From: Methylocystis sp. ATCC 49242
GTDB taxonomy: Bacteria; Pseudomonadota; Alphaproteobacteria; Rhizobiales; Beijerinckiaceae
NCBI RefSeq assembly: GCF_000188155.2
Contig: NZ_KE124774.1
Coordinates: forward strand, 1,308,356 to 1,372,355
Direction: 5' to 3'
DNA: 64,000 nt
This document shows positions 53,891 through 62,922 of this stretch, one piece after another. A program made the position numbers and the translations under genes. Below the pieces are notes generated by a model. It saw nothing but the letters and a program-made list of their open reading frames with translations. It searched no databases and had not been told where the DNA came from. Numbering within the stretch: position 1 is the first letter of the stretch; the number at the start of each line of letters is the position of its first letter.

Positions 53891-54120
53891 TGCATACCTC
53901 TTGAAAGTGAGCGAACCGATCCTCGCTAATAGAGGCCGGATTGCGGCAAATTTCAGTTCACGGGCGCATCCTGCGCCTTCGAAAGATTGCCGATCATGAC
54001 GCTGATGGACAACTCTCCCGCCGCGCAAATGTAAATCTTACTTACAGCCGCGCTTTAAACCGACAAACTGGTTGTACACAAAAGCGCCCAAGTCTCCCGC
54101 CATCACGCGACACGAGCGCG

Positions 54121-55233
54121 TTACACGCACTCTCCCGCCTTCACTGATTTTGCCAAACTGTCCGCGGCGAACATCGCATCCATCACCATTTGAGCGGTGA
54201 CCTCGAAAGGCTCATTGTGCGCGCTCTCGCCTTCGGCGACCGCCCGCTCCGCAATCGCGCGGGCTTGTTCCATCGACATAGCCTCCAGCCCGAGTTCCGC
54301 AAGCGTCGTCGGCAATCCGACCGAAAGGCAAAAGCCCAAGACTTCGTTCAGGAGCCCGGAGTCCCTGCCCTCCAGAACAAGTTGAACAAGCGTTCCGAAG
54401 GCGACTTTCTCGCCATGAAGTCGATCATGCGTTTCGGGAGCGGCCGTCAACCCGTTGTGCACCGAATGCGCGACTGCGAGGCCGGCCGACTCGAAACCTA
54501 GACCCGATAGCAATGTGTTTGCCTCGACGATACGCTCGAAAGCGGGAGTCACCACGCCAGCCCGAGCGGCGGCAACCGCAGCGACGCCATCCTTCAACAA
54601 AGTGCGGTAGCAAAGTTCTGAAATCGCGGCGGCCGCGAGCGTGCTCGATCCCCCGACAACATTTTTCTTATGGGCGCGGATCGAGGCCTCCGCCTCGAAA
54701 TAGGTCGCAAGCGCGTCACCCATGCCTGAAATCAGCAGACGAACCGGGGCCTTTGCAATAATGCTCGTGTCGACGAGGACAAGATCCGGGTTTCGCCGGT
54801 AATAGAGACATTTTTCAAAGACGCCTTTCTCGGTGTAAACAACGGACAATGCGCTGCATGGAGCGTCGCTCGACGCCGTCGTCGGGCAACATGCGATGGG
54901 CAAGCAGAGCTCGCTCGCGACGGCTCTCGCCGTATCGAGAACCTTCCCGCCGCCGACGCCGATAATGAGCGATGCCCCGACCCGACGCGCCTCATCTTTC
55001 CCGCGCGCAATCTCCACAAAAGAGCATTCGCCGCCAAAATCGAGAATTTCAAAACTCAGTTCACAGACAGAAAATGTCGCTTGCCAGACGGGGAAGAGAA
55101 CTTCGCGTGGACTGCGGCTTGCGATGATGAGCGTCTTGCCGACAAGACCCAATCTCTGCAATTCCGAGGCGAGAAATCGCGTTGCCTCGCGTCCCTGCAC
55201 ATAACGCGCCGGTGAACAAAAGACACTGAGCAT
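54121..55233 (-). CDS. gldA: Iron/zinc-dependent glycerol dehydrogenase-like enzyme
   Basis: 370 aa from the ATG at 55233 (GTGGAGG upstream). Rossmann domain with GVGGGKVLDTARAVA and PTTASSDAPCSALSV; metal ligands in SGMGDALATYFEA (Asp), GLAVAHSVHNGL (His) and RLHGEKVAFG (His). This is the GldA branch of the group III alcohol dehydrogenases: NAD-dependent oxidation of glycerol to dihydroxyacetone. The exact substrate could differ. Monocistronic. Confidence 0.85.
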   Translation of the reverse strand: MLSVFCSPARYVQGREATRFLASELQRLGLVGKTLIIASRSPREVLFPVWQATFSVCELSFEILDFGGECSFVEIARGKDEARRVGASLIIGVGGGKVLDTARAVASELCLPIACCPTTASSDAPCSALSVVYTEKGVFEKCLYYRRNPDLVLVDTSIIAKAPVRLLISGMGDALATYFEAEASIRAHKKNVVGGSSTLAAAAISELCYRTLLKDGVAAVAAARAGVVTPAFERIVEANTLLSGLGFESAGLAVAHSVHNGLTAAPETHDRLHGEKVAFGTLVQLVLEGRDSGLLNEVLGFCLSVGLPTTLAELGLEAMSMEQARAIAERAVAEGESAHNEPFEVTAQMVMDAMFAADSLAKSVKAGECV

Positions 55234-55546
55234 GGCGACGCCGTCCTCCACGAGGGGATCGCCACAGATGCTACGCCATCGCCTTACGCAAAGATAGGCG
55301 TCGAAGTTTCCATTGATAAAATGTCAACGCTTTGACAAGCTTATCAGCGTTGACTCGGGAATTCGGCGACGACAAATTTTTCGAGGGTGGGCCGAAAGCG
55401 TGACTTGAGAGCGCTTCATCAATAATCTTGTCCTCTTTGCCGCTTCGACAGTTTTCCGGTTCCGCCCCTGTTGCGAACCGGGAAGCGAGTGGGATCCGCG
55501 GCGATCCTCGCCACGCTGAAAGACAACACTGGGAACTGATCGAAGA

Positions 55547-56047
55547 ATGTCCAACTATGACCAACAGCCAGCCGCCGCTTCTTTGCCCGCCGAATTCCTG
55601 AATCGATGGATAGCGCATTCAGCGGCGCTACTGGATTCGTTTCGTGAACGGACTGGCCTGGAGTTGATTGAGAGAGGCGGTGACCCGCACGACGAGGCGG
55701 AGCGCCTGTTTCTTGCGCCCTTCGTAGTGGTGTCGCACGGAACCGAACAGGATCCTGTTCTCAATTACGGCAACCGACAAGCCTTGCTCTTATGGGAAAT
55801 GACACCGGAGGATCTCGTCTCCACCCCGTCCCGATTGACGGCCGAGCCGATGTTGAGGGAATCGCGCGAGCGCCTGCTGGCGGAAACGGCCCGCAAGGGA
55901 TATGTCAGCGCTTATGAAGGCGTTCGTATCAGTGCGACCGGTCGGCGCTTCAACATCCATGACGTGACGATCTGGAATGTGACGGACTCGTCCGGTCGAG
56001 CGCTGGGTCAGGCGGCGACATTTCCGCGCTGGACATATTTGTCCTGA
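55547..56047 (+). CDS. MEKHLA domain (PAS-like) protein
   Basis: 166 aa. The whole protein is one MEKHLA domain: FRERTGLELIERGGDPHDEA, VVSHGTEQDPVLNYGNRQAL and LWEMTPEDLVSTPSRLTAEP are characteristic. The PAS-related fold suggests ligand or light sensing but no output domain is attached. Stand-alone versions occur in bacteria and plants; function unknown. It lies between the GldA-like gene and a broken hydrolase. Confidence 0.88.
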   Translation: MSNYDQQPAAASLPAEFLNRWIAHSAALLDSFRERTGLELIERGGDPHDEAERLFLAPFVVVSHGTEQDPVLNYGNRQALLLWEMTPEDLVSTPSRLTAEPMLRESRERLLAETARKGYVSAYEGVRISATGRRFNIHDVTIWNVTDSSGRALGQAATFPRWTYLS

Positions 56048-56186
56048 TGGAGATCGAAGGCTTGGGAAAATGACATTGCGTCCGCAATCGCTTCTCCCAA
56101 TGCGTCACGCGAGAAATGCGCGGATTGAACGAAGGAATTTCGTTGGGTTTTCGAGTCACATGATATGACTGTCTCCTTCCTGCTCT

Positions 56187-56618
56187 TCAAAAATCTCGAC
56201 AGTCGCTCCAATCCGGCCATGCCGTGACAACAGGCGCCTGGTCGATGGGCGCCAGTCGGGAGACGCAATCTCTGCCGAACATTTCGAGGTAGCTCGATAT
56301 GACCGCGCACCCCATCGGATGGCCAAACAATATCGCGCCGTCGAGGTCGAACTTGGCAATTACACCAGCCGCATCGGCGGCGAACCATGCTATGCGATAG
56401 CCGCAATCCGGCTTTTCCGACGCGCCATGACCGCGCATGTCGAAGGCGATGACTGTGTAGTCTTTTGATAGATCATCCAGCAACTGCGTGAACATTGCCG
56501 CAGTTTGCGACCAGCCCAAAGCAAGAACCATGGGTCTGCCGCGTCCGGCTGTCAGATAGTGCAGGCAGACATCGTCGTTCGTGATGATAGAGCGTGAGTT
56601 GAGCATCATCGGAGTCAA
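56187..56618 (-). pseudogene. Truncated alpha/beta hydrolase with mutated nucleophile
   Basis: 143 aa of the about 270 usual for chloroperoxidase/haloalkane-type hydrolases. The oxyanion region (MVLALGWSQTAAMFTQLLDD), FDMRGHGASEKPD and the nucleophile elbow are present, but the elbow reads FGHPMG where the family has GHSMG: one base change (TCG to CCG) removes the Ser. The cap, acid and catalytic His are missing; the frame ends at 56187. Confidence 0.75.
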
Positions 56619-56955
56619 TCGTTTTCCGACTCCACTTCAAGACAGCGCCATGCGCTTTGGCGAATGCATTGTGTCCTGACGCAATTTGTCGTCGTAACGG
56701 CCGAATCTCGAGGCGCCCCGCGCGCCATTCGGTTGATGTGATTTCTTATGATGTGAAAGGCTAGCCACGAAACAGAAGAGCGTCGCCTGTTTACATTAAT
56801 CGGCGCACCTGTCGTCAAATGAAAATATGCTTTCGTCTATCAAAAAGCGGATAGCCCCTTTTCTCTAACATCGCTAAACAGTCGGACGGGCTGGCCACGC
56901 CGGACCATAGCTGTGGAATGTCAAAAATTCACCGCACACGAGTGGGAGAAAGAAT
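56619..56955. other. Intergenic, promoter region of the HdeA-like gene
   Basis: About 340 bp without a supported gene. GTGGGAGAAAG just before 56956 is the ribosome site of the HdeA-like gene. AT-rich stretches occur at 56730-56880. Confidence 0.4.
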
Positions 56956-57294
56956 ATGCGCTTTGCAACTCTGACCGTTGCAGCCATGATCTCGATCATG
57001 GCTGAGTCGGCCTCAGCCGCCGTCGGGCTCGACACATATGTCGACAAGAATGGCTATCTCGATGTTCAAGCACTCACCTGCGACCAACTCGCAAACACCT
57101 ATCAGGAAGACGCCAACGCCCTCGCATTCTGGTATTCCGGTTGGTACAACGGCCTCGCGAAGAAGCACTACTATCACATGACCCGCTCGAAGGGTCTGGA
57201 GCACGAGCTGATCGTCTACTGTAAGGCGCATCGTGATCAAAAGATCATTCATGCGCTCGACGTGCTCTTCAAGGAAGAGCGCGACAAGCAGTAA
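56956..57294 (+). CDS. HdeA/HdeB-like periplasmic protein
   Basis: 112 aa. Signal peptide residues 1-22 (cleaved after ASA). DVQALTCDQLANTYQEDANA and FWYSGWYNGLAKKHYYHM, with a second Cys in LIVYCKAHRD, match the HdeA/HdeB fold: two Cys in one disulfide and the FWxxGYxNG motif. In enterobacteria these are acid-stress chaperones; in alphaproteobacteria the role is less clear. GTGGGAGAA upstream. Confidence 0.8.
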   Translation: MRFATLTVAAMISIMAESASAAVGLDTYVDKNGYLDVQALTCDQLANTYQEDANALAFWYSGWYNGLAKKHYYHMTRSKGLEHELIVYCKAHRDQKIIHALDVLFKEERDKQ

Positions 57295-57803
57295 TCGAAA
57301 CCGGCGACGAACCCACAGTCGGGATTCGATTGCCGACGACAAAGCCGCCGCGCAAGGTTGCGCAGCGGCGCTGTCGGTTTCCCGTCGGACTTAGCCGGTA
57401 TTCCTTTTTTGACAACAGTCATTTAGGTGCAATCGGCTGCGTCGGCGCAACTATAAATGGCTGTTCCAGAAGCCGGTCGCTACATTTCTTCAAATTATGC
57501 TGCGCACATTCCGAGGGGTTACGCCGCAGATTGAACTGAAAAGGGGCGCGTAGCTTCTTGACAAGGTCGCGCCAGACGCCAAAGAGCCTCGCGACGATTT
57601 CCATTGAAAAAAGGGCCTTCCAGTCGCCATAACGGGTCGGGGGCTTCGCTTCAACAAGCCGCGCTGCCTCGTTCGGCTTCGTTCAGCCTCGATTTTCTCG
57701 GGGGGAGAGTCTCGATCGCTCTTTGCAAGCGTCGACAGGCGAGTGAGAATGACTCGTCGCGTATTTGAACGACGCGCGAAGATACTCGGTTTCAGGGAAT
57801 GAT
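57295..57803. other. Intergenic with one weak minus-strand frame
   Basis: About 500 bp. A 61-codon minus frame at 57419-57604 (LFGVWRDLVKKLRAPFQFNL ... NPSECAQHNLKKCSDRLLEQ) looks protein-like in composition but has no clear ribosome site. 57410-57480 is AT-rich. Nothing else supported. Confidence 0.35.
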
Positions 57804-60122
57804 ATGACCATCGCGCAAGAGATTTCCCGAGTTGTGGCCTTCATCGTCGCTGCGCTATGGATTTTCTTCGGACCCGCATGCAGCGCATTGGCGCAGCAGA
57901 CTTCAGCGACGTCACCGGGCTCGTCTCATGCAGGTTCAGAGACTTGCGCCGGCTGTCACCCGGCGGAGAGCGCCGCGTGGAAAAAGTCCCATCACGCAGC
58001 TGCGATGGCGCCCGCGACCACGGAGACCGTGCGCGGCGACTTCAACAATGCGACGGCCGAAAGCCACGGCTCGAAAGGAAAATTCCTCCGTGACGGCGGC
58101 CGTTTTGTCGTCGAAACGGACGGGCGCGACGGCAAGACGGCGCGCTTCGAGGTCAGTCATACTTTCGGCGTCGAGCCCTTGCAGCAATATCTCGTGACTT
58201 TTCCGGACGGGCGCCTGCAGGCCCTGCCCTGGGCATGGGATACGCGACCAAAGGACTCTGGCGGCCAGCGCTGGTTCCATCTCTACCCCGATCAGGCGAC
58301 GCCGAGTTCCGATCCGCTGCATTGGACCCGCTCCATGCAGAACTGGAACTTCATGTGCGCGGAGTGTCACACGTCCGATCTACACAAAAATTATGACGCG
58401 AAGAAGGATCGCTTTCGGACCAGCTTCTCAGAGTTGGGCGTTGGCTGCGAAGCTTGCCACGGGGGCGCCTCTGGTCATGTCGACTGGGCGAAAGGCGCTC
58501 GCAATCCACTCGCGAAAAACCAGGGTTTCGCAGCGGCGCATGCGCGTCGACCCCATATCGACTGGTCGCCTGACGAGAAGACCGGCAGCCCTGCGCAATC
58601 TGCGTCGCGCCCGATTGGCGACGAAGTGGAATTATGCGCTCGCTGCCATTCGAGACGTGGCCAGCTCACTGAAGACTGGCGCCCCGGCAAGCCGCTCGAG
58701 GACACGCATGCGCCTGCATTGCTGACCCATGATCTTTTCGAGGACGACGGCCAGATGAAGGACGAAGTCTTCAATGATCATCTTTTCAAACAGAGTTTGA
58801 TGTATGCGAGGGGCGTCAATTGCAGCGATTGTCACGATCCGCATTCGGGCAGGCTAAAGGCCGCGCGCGCGGACGTTTGCGGGCAATGCCATCAAGCAGA
58901 ACGCTTCTCTTCTGCGACGCATACCGGCCACAAGAGCGGGCCGGGCGCGCCGGATTGCGTTTCATGCCACATGCCCGCGCGTACCTACATGGTCGTCGAT
59001 GAGCGTCATGACCATTCTTTCCGTATTCCGCGACCCGACCTTTCCGTTACGCTCGGCACGCCAAATAGCTGCAACGCCTGCCATAAGGATAGATCCGCAA
59101 GCTGGGCGGCGAACGCAATCGAGCAATGGCATGGGCCGGTTCGCAAGGGCTATCAGCACTGGGCGGAGGCGTTTCACAAGGCGCGGTTGGGGGAGCCGTC
59201 CGCGCGAGAACTTCTGTTGAAACTCGCCAACGACGCATCGACGCCCGCCGTCGCGCGTGCGACTGCAATTTCCGAAGCGCAAAGATTGCCCTCGATGTCG
59301 GTGGAACAGGCGACGAACAAGGCGCTCTCTGATCCTGATCCTATTGTGCGCATGGCCGCGGTGCGCGCGCTGTCGCCATCACTGCCGCTCGATCAGCGTT
59401 GGCGTCGTGTGGAACCTCTATTGTCGGACCCTGTGCGCGCCATTCGCATCGAGGCGGCGGTTGCGTTGGCGGACCAGCCTGCCGACACGCTTTCGAAGGA
59501 AGACGCCTCGCGTCTCGAAGCGGCCTGGGCTGAATATGAAGCGAGCCAGAGGCTGATTGCAGACCGGCCGGAGGGGCGCGCCAATCTTGGAATGTTCCTC
59601 CTTCGTCGTGGCAAGCCTGCGGAAGCCGAGGCGGAATATCTCGCAGGCCTGAAGCTCGAACCTGCTGCGGCGCCGCTATCCGTCAATCTCGCAGACCTTT
59701 ATCGCGGGCAGGGAAAGGAAGCGGAAAGCGAACAGGTTTTGCGCAAGGCGATTGCTATTTCTCCCGACGCCGCCGCCGGCCATCACGCGCTGGGTTTGAG
59801 TCTGGTGCGGCAGAGGAGATATGACGAAGCGATTTCGGAGCTTGGCCGCGCCGTCGAATTGGCGCCCGACGAGTCGCGCTACGCCTATGTGAATATAGTC
59901 GCGCTGCAATCGCTGGGACGCGAGCAAGAATCCCGCGCGCTTCTCGACAAGGCGTTGCGACGATTTCCTTACGACATGGATATTTTGCAACTCGAGTTGC
60001 AGGACGCGATTCAGGCCGAGGATGTAAAGCGCGCCGCGCCCGTGGCGAGCACGCTCGCCGAGATGGCGCCCGACGACGCGGAAATCGCGCGACTTGCTGC
60101 AGAGCTCAAGGATCACCGATAG
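57804..60122 (+). CDS. Octahaem c-type cytochrome with HEAT-like and TPR domains
   Basis: 772 aa from the ATG at 57804 (CAGGGAATG upstream). Signal peptide about residues 1-30. Eight CxxCH motifs follow: CAGCH, CAECH, CEACH, CARCH, CSDCH, CGQCH, CVSCH and CNACH, covering about residues 48-430. Residues about 455-560 look like HEAT-type helical repeats, and 570-750 are TPR units (ANLGMFLLRRGKPAEAEAEY). Such cytochromes of the c554/NrfA-related group move electrons in the periplasm, with TPRs for partner binding. The electron donor and acceptor are unknown. A sulfatase gene follows by 140 bp. Confidence 0.88.
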   Translation: MTIAQEISRVVAFIVAALWIFFGPACSALAQQTSATSPGSSHAGSETCAGCHPAESAAWKKSHHAAAMAPATTETVRGDFNNATAESHGSKGKFLRDGGRFVVETDGRDGKTARFEVSHTFGVEPLQQYLVTFPDGRLQALPWAWDTRPKDSGGQRWFHLYPDQATPSSDPLHWTRSMQNWNFMCAECHTSDLHKNYDAKKDRFRTSFSELGVGCEACHGGASGHVDWAKGARNPLAKNQGFAAAHARRPHIDWSPDEKTGSPAQSASRPIGDEVELCARCHSRRGQLTEDWRPGKPLEDTHAPALLTHDLFEDDGQMKDEVFNDHLFKQSLMYARGVNCSDCHDPHSGRLKAARADVCGQCHQAERFSSATHTGHKSGPGAPDCVSCHMPARTYMVVDERHDHSFRIPRPDLSVTLGTPNSCNACHKDRSASWAANAIEQWHGPVRKGYQHWAEAFHKARLGEPSARELLLKLANDASTPAVARATAISEAQRLPSMSVEQATNKALSDPDPIVRMAAVRALSPSLPLDQRWRRVEPLLSDPVRAIRIEAAVALADQPADTLSKEDASRLEAAWAEYEASQRLIADRPEGRANLGMFLLRRGKPAEAEAEYLAGLKLEPAAAPLSVNLADLYRGQGKEAESEQVLRKAIAISPDAAAGHHALGLSLVRQRRYDEAISELGRAVELAPDESRYAYVNIVALQSLGREQESRALLDKALRRFPYDMDILQLELQDAIQAEDVKRAAPVASTLAEMAPDDAEIARLAAELKDHR

Positions 60123-60262
60123 GGCGCACGAAACCCAGAAAGTTTCGATTGGCCGTCCCGCGCCCGCTGCATCTGCGCTTGACGTTGTCTCGACGCCGTG
60201 GCTCCATTCTGCGTGTCACATCCCGTCCTACTATCGAGTAGGGCGCGAGGGAGATCGTCTCC

Positions 60263-62716
60263 ATGAACATCTCGATCTGTAATCTGGGAAATTTCCTGAT
60301 CATACTGGCATTTGCGCTCCCCGGCGCGTCTCCCCTCGCCGCGCAGTCCGCTTTCGCGCCCACGCAAGTCGTTACGCCGATGGATCGCACGGTGTTGCCC
60401 ATTCCCGAACCTCAATATCCGCACAGCACGGTAATGGACGCACGCAACGCCTCGCCGCCGCCTCGGTTCGAGGTGAGGGCGCCCACAGGCGCCCCCAATG
60501 TGCTGATTGTGCTGATCGACGATATGGGTTTCGGACAGTCCAGCGCTTTTGGCGGTCCCATCCATATGCCGACTGTCGAAAGCCTCGCCAACGCGGGGCT
60601 GCGTTACAATCAGTTTCACACGACGGCGCTTTGCTCGCCGACCCGCGCCGCGCTGCTCTCCGGCCGCAATCACCATATGAACAATATGGGCTCCATCACT
60701 GAAACAGCCACCGCTTTTCCCGGACAAACCGGACAGCGCCCAAACAGTGTGGCGCCGCTCGCCGAGATGCTGCGACTGAACGGATACAGCACGGCGGCCT
60801 TTGGAAAATCGCACGAGACGGCGGCGTGGGAACTGAGTCCTTCGGGTCCGACCGACCGCTGGCCGATACGCTCCGGGTTCGACAAGTTTTACGGCTTCCT
60901 CGGCGGCGAGACCAATCAATGGTCGCCGCTCATTTATGACGGGCTGAACCAGATAGAAACGCCGAAAGACCCCAACTACCACTTCATGACCGACATGACG
61001 AATCAGGCGGTCGCCTGGGTGCGTTACCAGAAGTCGCTGACGCCGGATAAGCCCTTCTTCATCTATTTCGCGCCGGGCGCCACCCATGCGCCGCATCATG
61101 TGCCGAAAGAATGGATCGCGAAATACAAGGGCAAGTTCGATCAGGGCTGGGATAAGCTGCGCGAAGAGACGTTGGAGCGCCAGAAGAAGCTCGGCGTCGT
61201 TCCGGCGGATACGAAGCTGGCGCCGAAGCCGGAAGCCATAAAGGACTGGAGCGCGCTGACAGCGGATGAAAAGAAGCTTTTCGCGCGTCAGATGGAAGTC
61301 TTCGCCGCTTTCGGCGAATACGCCGATACGGAAGTCGGGCGGTTGATCGATGCGATCAAATTCGTTGGGCAACTCGACGACACGCTGATTTTCTATATCG
61401 TCGGCGACAATGGCGCGAGCGCCGAGGGCGGCATGGCCGGCCTCTACAATGAGTCGACCTATTTCAACATGGTCCCGGAAAGCGTCAAGGACGTGCTCAA
61501 GCACTATAACGAACTCGGCAGTCCCAAGACTTACAATCATTACGCCGCGGGCTGGGCGGTGGCAGGCGCCACGCCTTTCACCTGGACGAAGCAGGTCGCG
61601 TCGAACTATGGCGGCACGCGTAATGGCATGGTCGTGCACTGGCCAAAGGGCGTCTCGGCGAAAGGCGAGGTGCGCTCGCAATGGCATCACGTCATCGACA
61701 TCGCGCCGACGGTTCTGGAGGCGGCTCACCTGCCCGAACCCAGGAGCGTCAATGGCACGTTGCAGGAACCGATCGAAGGCGTGAGCCTGCTTTACACATT
61801 CGCGGACGCCGGGGCGGCCGACCGTCACACCACGCAATATTTCGAAATGTTTGGCAATCGCGCGATCTATCACGATGGCTGGATCGCCGGAACTGTCCAC
61901 CGTGCGCCTTGGGAATATCAGCCACGCGCCAAGCTCGAAGACGACAAATGGGAGCTCTATGACACGCGCGGCGACTTCAGTCTCGTGAACGACCTCGCGA
62001 CGAACAAGCCCGAGAAGCTGAAGGAACTGCAGGACCTCTTCATGAGGGAGGCCGTCAAATATTCCGTGCTGCCCATCGACGACCGGACCGCGGAGCGTTT
62101 CAATGCAGGTCTGGTCGGACGCCCCGACCTCATGGCCGGTCGCGCCTCGCTGACTGTTTATCAAGGAATGACAGGCATTTCCGAAAACGCCTTCATCAAT
62201 GTGAAAAACCGTTCTCACACGATTAACGCAGATGTGAATGTCTCGAAGTCCGGCGCCAATGGCGTCATCCTGGCGCAAGGCGGGCGCTTCGGCGGCTGGA
62301 GTGTCTATCTGAAGAACGGCAAACCGACTTACGAATATAACTTCGTCGGTCTTCGTCATTACGTCGTCGCCGCGAAACAGCCGCTCCGCGCAGGCAGGTC
62401 GTCCATCCGCCTAGACTTCGATTATGATGGCGGCGGCTTGGGAAAAGGCGGAAACGCTACGCTTTACGTGAATGATGAAAAGGTCGCGAGCGGACGCGTC
62501 GAGGAGACGCAATGCTGCGCCTTTTCGCTGGAAGACGGCGTTGACGTCGGCGCCGACAAAAGCACACCCGTGACGGAGACCTATAAGTCGCCTGCCGAAT
62601 TCACGGGCGTGATCGAGAAGGTTACGGTCGAGCTGAAGCCGGGGAAAAAGGTTGAAATCGACGACGCAGAAAAAGCGCGAAAGTACGGCGCGGCGGCGAA
62701 GGCAATCGCGGATTAA
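60263..62716 (+). CDS. Large arylsulfatase, periplasmic
   Basis: 817 aa with GAGGGAG upstream. Signal peptide to about residue 27. NVLIVLIDDMGFGQSSAFGG gives the metal Asp pair (D86, D87); TALCSPTRAALLSGRNHH has a canonical C-S-P-T-R formylglycine site (C124). FGKSHETAAWE carries active-site Lys and His. The extra C-terminal beta domain (about 650-790) is typical of the 780-820-aa sulfatases. It cleaves sulfate esters; the substrate is not predictable. Unlike the sulfatase at 46931 it has the standard motif. Confidence 0.9.
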   Translation: MNISICNLGNFLIILAFALPGASPLAAQSAFAPTQVVTPMDRTVLPIPEPQYPHSTVMDARNASPPPRFEVRAPTGAPNVLIVLIDDMGFGQSSAFGGPIHMPTVESLANAGLRYNQFHTTALCSPTRAALLSGRNHHMNNMGSITETATAFPGQTGQRPNSVAPLAEMLRLNGYSTAAFGKSHETAAWELSPSGPTDRWPIRSGFDKFYGFLGGETNQWSPLIYDGLNQIETPKDPNYHFMTDMTNQAVAWVRYQKSLTPDKPFFIYFAPGATHAPHHVPKEWIAKYKGKFDQGWDKLREETLERQKKLGVVPADTKLAPKPEAIKDWSALTADEKKLFARQMEVFAAFGEYADTEVGRLIDAIKFVGQLDDTLIFYIVGDNGASAEGGMAGLYNESTYFNMVPESVKDVLKHYNELGSPKTYNHYAAGWAVAGATPFTWTKQVASNYGGTRNGMVVHWPKGVSAKGEVRSQWHHVIDIAPTVLEAAHLPEPRSVNGTLQEPIEGVSLLYTFADAGAADRHTTQYFEMFGNRAIYHDGWIAGTVHRAPWEYQPRAKLEDDKWELYDTRGDFSLVNDLATNKPEKLKELQDLFMREAVKYSVLPIDDRTAERFNAGLVGRPDLMAGRASLTVYQGMTGISENAFINVKNRSHTINADVNVSKSGANGVILAQGGRFGGWSVYLKNGKPTYEYNFVGLRHYVVAAKQPLRAGRSSIRLDFDYDGGGLGKGGNATLYVNDEKVASGRVEETQCCAFSLEDGVDVGADKSTPVTETYKSPAEFTGVIEKVTVELKPGKKVEIDDAEKARKYGAAAKAIAD

Positions 62717-62922
62717 AACTCGTTCAGGATAAGTGTGGGCGATTTTCCGCTCGGACGCGCGACAAGACATGATGGGAGGGCAAATTCGGCGAATCCAAAT
62801 TCGCGGAATTTGATCGAGCATGAAGGCGCGCCCACAATCGTTATTCATGCCGACGACGCCCTCCTGCCGCATAAGTGCGGCTCGAGGCAATCCGGAGATT
62901 CCGCGCCGCTGCGGATACTTCA

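Noticed and set aside
60113..62359. 748-codon minus-strand frame opposite the large sulfatase
   Set aside because: Shadow of a clear sulfatase with CSPTR site; no protein features on the minus strand.
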